From an uncultured Oscillospiraceae bacterium (GTDB taxonomy: Bacteria; Bacillota; Clostridia; Oscillospirales; Acutalibacteraceae): a stretch of 9,101 bases of DNA. Made by a program: the position numbers and the translations under genes. The stretch lies in contig URPG01000071.1 of assembly GCA_900549675.1 (NCBI GenBank), forward strand, positions 1-9,101. The letters run 5' to 3'. The notes beneath the pieces were generated by a model that did no database searches, was not told the origin of the DNA, and saw nothing but the letters and a program-made list of their open reading frames with translations. Shown here one piece after another: positions 4,907 to 9,101 of this stretch (its first letter is position 1; the number at the start of each line of letters is the position of its first letter).

Positions 4907-6628
4907 CTACACTTTCTGCAGGTCCACAAAATTATGATATTTGTCATTGTTGGCATATAATTCAGCATGTGTTCCCCGTCCCTGCATTTTACCATTTTCC
5001 AGGAAAACGATATTGTCCGCATTTTCGATGGTATGTAAATTATGCGTCACAATCACAGAGGTTTTTCCCTGCATCTCTTTAAAAATGGTTTCAATAATTT
5101 GATATTCATTTTTTGCGTCAAGATTAGAGGTAGCTTCATCCAAAAGTAAAAATTCTGGGTTGCGAATCATCATACGTGCCAATGCAATACGCTGTTTTTC
5201 ACCACCGGACAATTTTTCTCCCACATCTCCCACGCTAGACTGTAAACCCTCCGGTAAATGTTCCAGAATTTCACTGACATTGGCTTTTTCAATTACATTT
5301 TGCAAGGCCTCTTCAGATAATTCCTCTTCTATGCCATACATAATATTATCACGAACGGTTCCCACTAATAACGGGCTATCCTGAGGGACCATCCCAAAAT
5401 TGTTTCTCCACTCATTCAAATGAATATCCTCAGCAGATTGTTCACCCAACACGATTTTTCCGGAATTGGGCTGATACAGTCTTTCCAGAAGTTTCAATAC
5501 GGTTGATTTTCCGGAACCGGAGGGCCCCACGATAGCAGTAACCTTGCCTACCGGAATTTCAACGGTTAAATCATCGAGAACCTTCTCTCCATCTTCATAG
5601 GCGAAAGAAATGTTTTCCATGCGGATACTGTCCTCAGGCACCGTAAAGGAGTGGCTGCGCTGCATTTCTTCGCTTTCCAGCTTTACGATACAGCTTGCCT
5701 CTGTAGCAGCACCCTGTGCCTTCTTGATTGCCTGCCAGCAAAATACAAATTGATAGGTATACAGGGCAATCGTGGTAGAATACATAAAAAGTGAAACCGC
5801 AGAGGCTGAGTCCAACTCTCCAGTGCTTAGGAGATAACCTCCATAAATCAAAATAATGGCTTGAACCACGGCTTCGATAGAATAGATAAACGGCTTCGCA
5901 ATCATATCCAGTTTAGCTAATTTAATATTGGCTTTGAAAAAATCTTTTGTAACTTCTGCATTTAATGCATCTTCTCTTTCTTCAGCCGTAAAAGCTTTAA
6001 TCTGCTTTAATGAGCTTAATCTTTCCGAAAGAAAATTGGTATACCTTGAAAGTGCATTTTGAATTTGATTTTTTGAATCACTCATAAAATGGGACGGAAT
6101 AGATGCAATAATGACAAACGGTATGACCAGCAGCAGCATCCATAACATTTTATGGCTCATTCCATTTACAATCATTAAAATAGTGCCCAGCGAATAGGCT
6201 CCGATAATGATTGTAATGATATTACTGATGCCTCCGCTGATAGAGGAGGTATCTACGGTGACACGGCTGACTAGAGAAGTCGGAGGAATTTTATCGGTTT
6301 CTGACAAAGGCAGATGGATAATTTTTTTCCAGACCAATTTTCTGAGATTTTTATCAGACTGAAGATTTATCCACGCGGCAAAAATGCTTAACAGCAGATT
6401 CATGATGGCCATGACTAAGGTCACTACAATATAGGTGACAACCGTTCGAGAATCAAAGATTTCCCCGGACACAATCTTACCTGCCGTTTGCGGCAGCCTT
6501 GTGCTAATCGTAGAAGACAACAATGAAAGAATCAGGCTAAGGACATACCAGTGCCACGGCAGTTTTGCCTGCTTCAGTAAGAAAAAGAAAAGCTTCCACT
6601 CTTGTTTGGGTTTATTATTGTTTTTCAT
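4907..6628 (-). CDS. ABC exporter half-transporter (TMD-NBD), second of a pair
   Basis: A full-length ABC exporter half of 573 aa in the inner membrane: six-helix transmembrane domain (about residues 20-310) followed by an ATPase domain (about 335-573). Walker A is GPSGSGKST (368-376), the Q-loop Gln is at 416, the signature LSGGE at 473-477, Walker B LLLDE ends in catalytic Glu498, the D-loop is SNLD, and the switch His is at 529 (THNLH). All catalytic elements are intact. There is no C39 peptidase domain at the N-terminus, so it should not cut a leader peptide itself. The ATG has AAAGGAG 9 bases upstream, overlapping the stop codon of the preceding exporter gene (14-base gap). It shares the N-terminal KLPW motif and overall build with its neighbour, so the two probably arose by duplication and form a heterodimer. 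The substrate is unknown: peptide, lipid or drug are all possible from sequence. Confidence 0.93.
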   Translation of the reverse strand: MKNNNKPKQEWKLFFFLLKQAKLPWHWYVLSLILSLLSSTISTRLPQTAGKIVSGEIFDSRTVVTYIVVTLVMAIMNLLLSIFAAWINLQSDKNLRKLVWKKIIHLPLSETDKIPPTSLVSRVTVDTSSISGGISNIITIIIGAYSLGTILMIVNGMSHKMLWMLLLVIPFVIIASIPSHFMSDSKNQIQNALSRYTNFLSERLSSLKQIKAFTAEEREDALNAEVTKDFFKANIKLAKLDMIAKPFIYSIEAVVQAIILIYGGYLLSTGELDSASAVSLFMYSTTIALYTYQFVFCWQAIKKAQGAATEASCIVKLESEEMQRSHSFTVPEDSIRMENISFAYEDGEKVLDDLTVEIPVGKVTAIVGPSGSGKSTVLKLLERLYQPNSGKIVLGEQSAEDIHLNEWRNNFGMVPQDSPLLVGTVRDNIMYGIEEELSEEALQNVIEKANVSEILEHLPEGLQSSVGDVGEKLSGGEKQRIALARMMIRNPEFLLLDEATSNLDAKNEYQIIETIFKEMQGKTSVIVTHNLHTIENADNIVFLENGKMQGRGTHAELYANNDKYHNFVDLQKV

Positions 6629-6642
6629 CTTGTAAAGCTCCT

Positions 6643-8421
6643 TTACATTGCCATTTTAGCTGCTTGAAGCTCTACAAGGCTTCGATACAGTTCATTTTTT
6701 TCCATCAGCTCTTCATGGGTACCCTCACCCTTGATACAGGTATGATCCATAACGATAATTTTATCTGCATTTTTAATGGAATTCAAATTATGCGCTACCA
6801 TCAGAATTGTTTTGGTTTTGGATAATTTATCCAAGGTATCTCTCAATTTTGCACATGATTCAGCATCTAAATTAGAGGTTGCTTCATCCAGTAATAAGAA
6901 TTTGGCATCTCTCAGCAATGCCCTCGCTATCGCAATACGTTGGCGCTGCCCGCCTGAAAGCTTTGCTCCGTTTTCTCCTACAAATGTATCAAAACCTTGT
7001 TTGGTATCCATAATAAAATCATAGGCATCGGCCTGTTTCGCAGCTTCTATCAGTTGTTCTTCCTCAACCTTTCCTGTCATTCCATAGGTAATGTTATCCC
7101 GAATGGTACCGGACATAAGCTTTGTATCCTGTGGAATATAACCAATTGCACTTCGCCAACTGGATAATTCATACTCCTCTGCTTTATGCTTTCCCCAGTA
7201 TATATTTCCCGACTGAGGCTGATAGAATCTCTCCAGCAAAGAAAGAATGGTCGTTTTACCAGTTCCTGAGGCACCTACGATTGCTGTTACTTTTCCGCTT
7301 TCAATTTCAAAATTCACATCTTGAAATACCAATTTTTCATCATAGCTAAATGATACCTGATCAAAAACAATATTTCCCTCTGCCTCAGCTGCGCTCAGCG
7401 TACCCGAATTTTCTTCTTCCTTCACAGTGGTCACGGCGCTGATTCTCGCACAGGCACCTTGATTCAGCTTCAAATTTTGCCAAATTGCCATCATTCCGCG
7501 GAAACTGTTATAAAGAGTGTTGGCATACATATAGAAAGCAATCCAAACTCCCACATCAATGCTGCCCTCTTGGATTAGCCAGACACCCATCATGATAATC
7601 AACAGCTCCTGCAGCACAGAGGTGATTGTATTCGCAAATGATACAGCCGAGTTGACTAGTGTATAGTCAAAAGATTTTTTTGCGTATTTCTCAATCCATT
7701 TATTTCCGATTTTTTCTTCTTTTATTTCCTGTCCGAAAAGCTTTACCAATGTCAGATAGGGGAGTATCGTGGAAAAGTACCGGGTCATATCCGCAAGTTT
7801 TGTTTGAATTTGATTATTGAATTTAAAGAAAAGTCTGCCGGCCACAATTCCTACTATGTAACATAATGGCAAAGAGATTAACTGAGAAATACCTAACCGC
7901 CACTCATATTGGGTAATCAGCAGAAAAGAACCAATAAAAGTATAAGCTATGCTCATAAAACTTGAAATATTAAAGGACAAAAATTCCGAAAGGGTCAGGG
8001 TGTCTGTTGTCGTTCTGCTGATTAATTCTCTAGGCTCATTTTTACTGAAATAAGAGATTGGCAATCTCGAAATCTTTTTCCAAATGTAATTTTGGAAACT
8101 CATATGATTTAAGTGTGATGTGTACCTAGCAATAAATTGGTATATTGCTGTTATAATGGATTTTCCTAAAACCACTCCTATTGCCATAAACGCAAGCGCC
8201 GTAGTGAATTCTCCGGCATAAATACGCTCTGTATACTGCGGAAAAAGAAGTGTTAAATATCCCTGTGTAAGCTGAAGAACCACACATAATATAATCAATA
8301 GCCATGGCAGTTTCACTGATTTCAATAAATGAAAGAAAGGAGCCCAAGGCTGTTTTTTATTTTCCTTTTTTAGTTTCTCATCCTGATTTGACAACATTTT
8401 ATTATTATCCCGCATTTTCAT
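6643..8421 (-). CDS. ABC exporter half-transporter (TMD-NBD), first of a pair
   Basis: A 592-aa ABC exporter half. A Lys-rich, polar N-terminal tail of about 25 residues precedes a six-helix transmembrane domain (about 38-325) and an ATPase domain (about 350-592). Walker A is GASGTGKTT (383-391), Q-loop Gln431, signature LSGGQ (488-492), Walker B LLLDE with Glu513, and switch His544 (AHNLN). Both this protein and its partner keep the catalytic Glu and a canonical signature, so the pair lacks the usual one-degenerate-site pattern of many Firmicutes heterodimers. No peptidase domain is present. The start has three candidate ATGs within 10 bases. GTGAGG (8427-8432) sits 5 bases before the second one (8419-8421), which I chose, but only 2 bases before the first (8424). 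The chosen ATG shares its A with the TGA stop of the upstream gene, which implies tight translational coupling to the trigger-factor-like protein. Confidence 0.93.
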   Translation of the reverse strand: MKMRDNNKMLSNQDEKLKKENKKQPWAPFFHLLKSVKLPWLLIILCVVLQLTQGYLTLLFPQYTERIYAGEFTTALAFMAIGVVLGKSIITAIYQFIARYTSHLNHMSFQNYIWKKISRLPISYFSKNEPRELISRTTTDTLTLSEFLSFNISSFMSIAYTFIGSFLLITQYEWRLGISQLISLPLCYIVGIVAGRLFFKFNNQIQTKLADMTRYFSTILPYLTLVKLFGQEIKEEKIGNKWIEKYAKKSFDYTLVNSAVSFANTITSVLQELLIIMMGVWLIQEGSIDVGVWIAFYMYANTLYNSFRGMMAIWQNLKLNQGACARISAVTTVKEEENSGTLSAAEAEGNIVFDQVSFSYDEKLVFQDVNFEIESGKVTAIVGASGTGKTTILSLLERFYQPQSGNIYWGKHKAEEYELSSWRSAIGYIPQDTKLMSGTIRDNITYGMTGKVEEEQLIEAAKQADAYDFIMDTKQGFDTFVGENGAKLSGGQRQRIAIARALLRDAKFLLLDEATSNLDAESCAKLRDTLDKLSKTKTILMVAHNLNSIKNADKIIVMDHTCIKGEGTHEELMEKNELYRSLVELQAAKMAM

Positions 8422-9101
8422 CATATCCTCACTACTTTAAACTTATCTTGATAAAACGAATGTATTTCATTTCGAAAACAACTGATAAAAGATTGAAAGA
8501 GGTACTCTTGATAAGGAAGATTTTCTTCTATAAAAACAGGGTCTGTCCCTTGTTCCAAATACATCTTCATATCATTTTCATAAGTGGAACGGTTGAACAC
8601 AATTCCTCTTTGTTCAGCAAAATATTCACCAATTAACATTAATTCTATCGTTTTCTTTTGCTGGTCCAGTAAATATTCTTCCTGTTTTTCAACAGTTTTC
8701 AAATATTTAGGAGTCATTGTGCTTAACAACTCTTGATATGGCATTTTTCTGCGTTGCGCGCTTTTTTCCCAAATTCTCTTTTTTTCGGCAAATGCCTTTT
8801 CGGCTTCTTCTGTTAAATCTTCAAATTCACTTTGTTTTGCCGTTTCTTTTGTTACATAGTTAATCAGTATATTATTCTGGTCATATTTTTTTCGTTCTAA
8901 AAGTTTATTTTCTAAAAACTCTTGATAATCCTTCACTGTATGTACATTTTCTATCCCCATTCTTTGGATTAAGAGATCGGATAATGGAGGGTAAATTCTT
9001 CGCTTAATTTGTGAAATCTCCCCTTTTCTTGTCTTCCCGCCTCTTTGAAGAAAAACCTCTGCCCCCGGCTGCAAACCCAGTAATTTTTCTTCCCAATCTT
9101 T
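8421..9101 (-). CDS. Trigger-factor-like / FKBP-related chaperone, 5' part missing
   Basis: The frame is open from the right edge of the window to a TGA at 8421-8423, giving 226 visible residues of a longer protein. The first ones read KDWEEKLLGLQPGAE, which fits the end of an FKBP-type prolyl-isomerase fold as found in trigger factor. A KTRKGEISQIKRRIYPPLSD segment follows, matching the place of trigger factor's VKEIKRKELPELDDEF. The remainder, about 150 residues, is highly charged and helical, and ends with EQRGIVFNRSTYENDMKMYLEQG, resembling the arm-forming C-terminal domain of trigger factor. It is too divergent and too rich in insertions to be the housekeeping trigger factor. The gene is translationally coupled to the ABC exporter gene (TGATG junction), so a role in holding or presenting the export substrate is plausible. 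The assignment rests on remembered family patterns, not on a search. Any N-terminal signal or ribosome-binding domain lies outside the window. Confidence 0.6.
   Translation of the reverse strand, partial: KDWEEKLLGLQPGAEVFLQRGGKTRKGEISQIKRRIYPPLSDLLIQRMGIENVHTVKDYQEFLENKLLERKKYDQNNILINYVTKETAKQSEFEDLTEEAEKAFAEKKRIWEKSAQRRKMPYQELLSTMTPKYLKTVEKQEEYLLDQQKKTIELMLIGEYFAEQRGIVFNRSTYENDMKMYLEQGTDPVFIEENLPYQEYLFQSFISCFRNEIHSFYQDKFKVVRI

Noticed and set aside
9072..9074. TTG at 9074 as start of the trigger-factor-like gene
   Set aside because: The frame stays open to the window edge and the extra codons (KDWEEKLLG) fit the FKBP-like pattern, so the gene continues outside the window.
1..9101. tRNA, rRNA, CRISPR, riboswitch or insertion-sequence signals
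   Set aside because: I saw no cloverleaf-like segment, no spaced repeat array, no transposase and no terminal repeats. Gaps between genes are at most about 130 bases and are accounted for by promoters, repeats or terminators.

Overview
The window looks like a chromosomal piece of a Bacillota (Firmicutes) genome, most likely an anaerobic gut-type Clostridia or Negativicutes lineage. The basis is moderate-to-low GC, strong AAGGAG-like ribosome binding sites, a BcrA/LanF-type peptide-resistance transporter with its own two-component system, and a small four-Cys TSCPD protein. The genus cannot be named from the sequence. Every convincing gene is on the minus strand, so transcription runs from high to low coordinates, and coding density is very high. 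No gene-free stretch exceeds 300 bases. There is no rRNA, tRNA, CRISPR array or insertion sequence that I can see.

Right-hand unit (9101 to about 4562): a trigger-factor-like protein cut by the window edge, two full-length ABC exporter half-proteins (TMD-NBD, about 592 and 573 aa), and a small TSCPD/TIGR03905-type protein of 87 aa. The genes overlap or lie 14 to 35 bases apart, and the unit ends in a long perfect hairpin at 4562-4602. This reads as an export operon with a dedicated chaperone. Its substrate is not visible and would be encoded, if anywhere, beyond base 9101.

Middle (4545 to 3760): a lone GNAT-type N-acetyltransferase of a recognisable Firmicutes family, with an uncertain start.

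Left-hand unit (3731 to 121): response regulator, BcrA-like ATPase, ABC-2 permease, and a histidine kinase with almost no extracellular part. It ends in a clear rho-independent terminator at 121-181. A sigma-A-like promoter lies before the regulator gene. Three tandem 12-bp direct repeats at 2942-2977 lie just before the ATPase gene and are the best candidate binding site for the response regulator. This is the layout of a peptide-antibiotic sensing and resistance module of the bacitracin or lantibiotic-immunity kind.

Beyond the terminator, bases 1-77 probably hold the start of another gene on the same strand.

Taken together, an export operon with a chaperone sits next to a LanF/BcrA-type resistance module with its own regulators. 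That suggests a peptide production and/or defence region, but no precursor peptide or modifying enzyme is inside the window, so this link is an inference.
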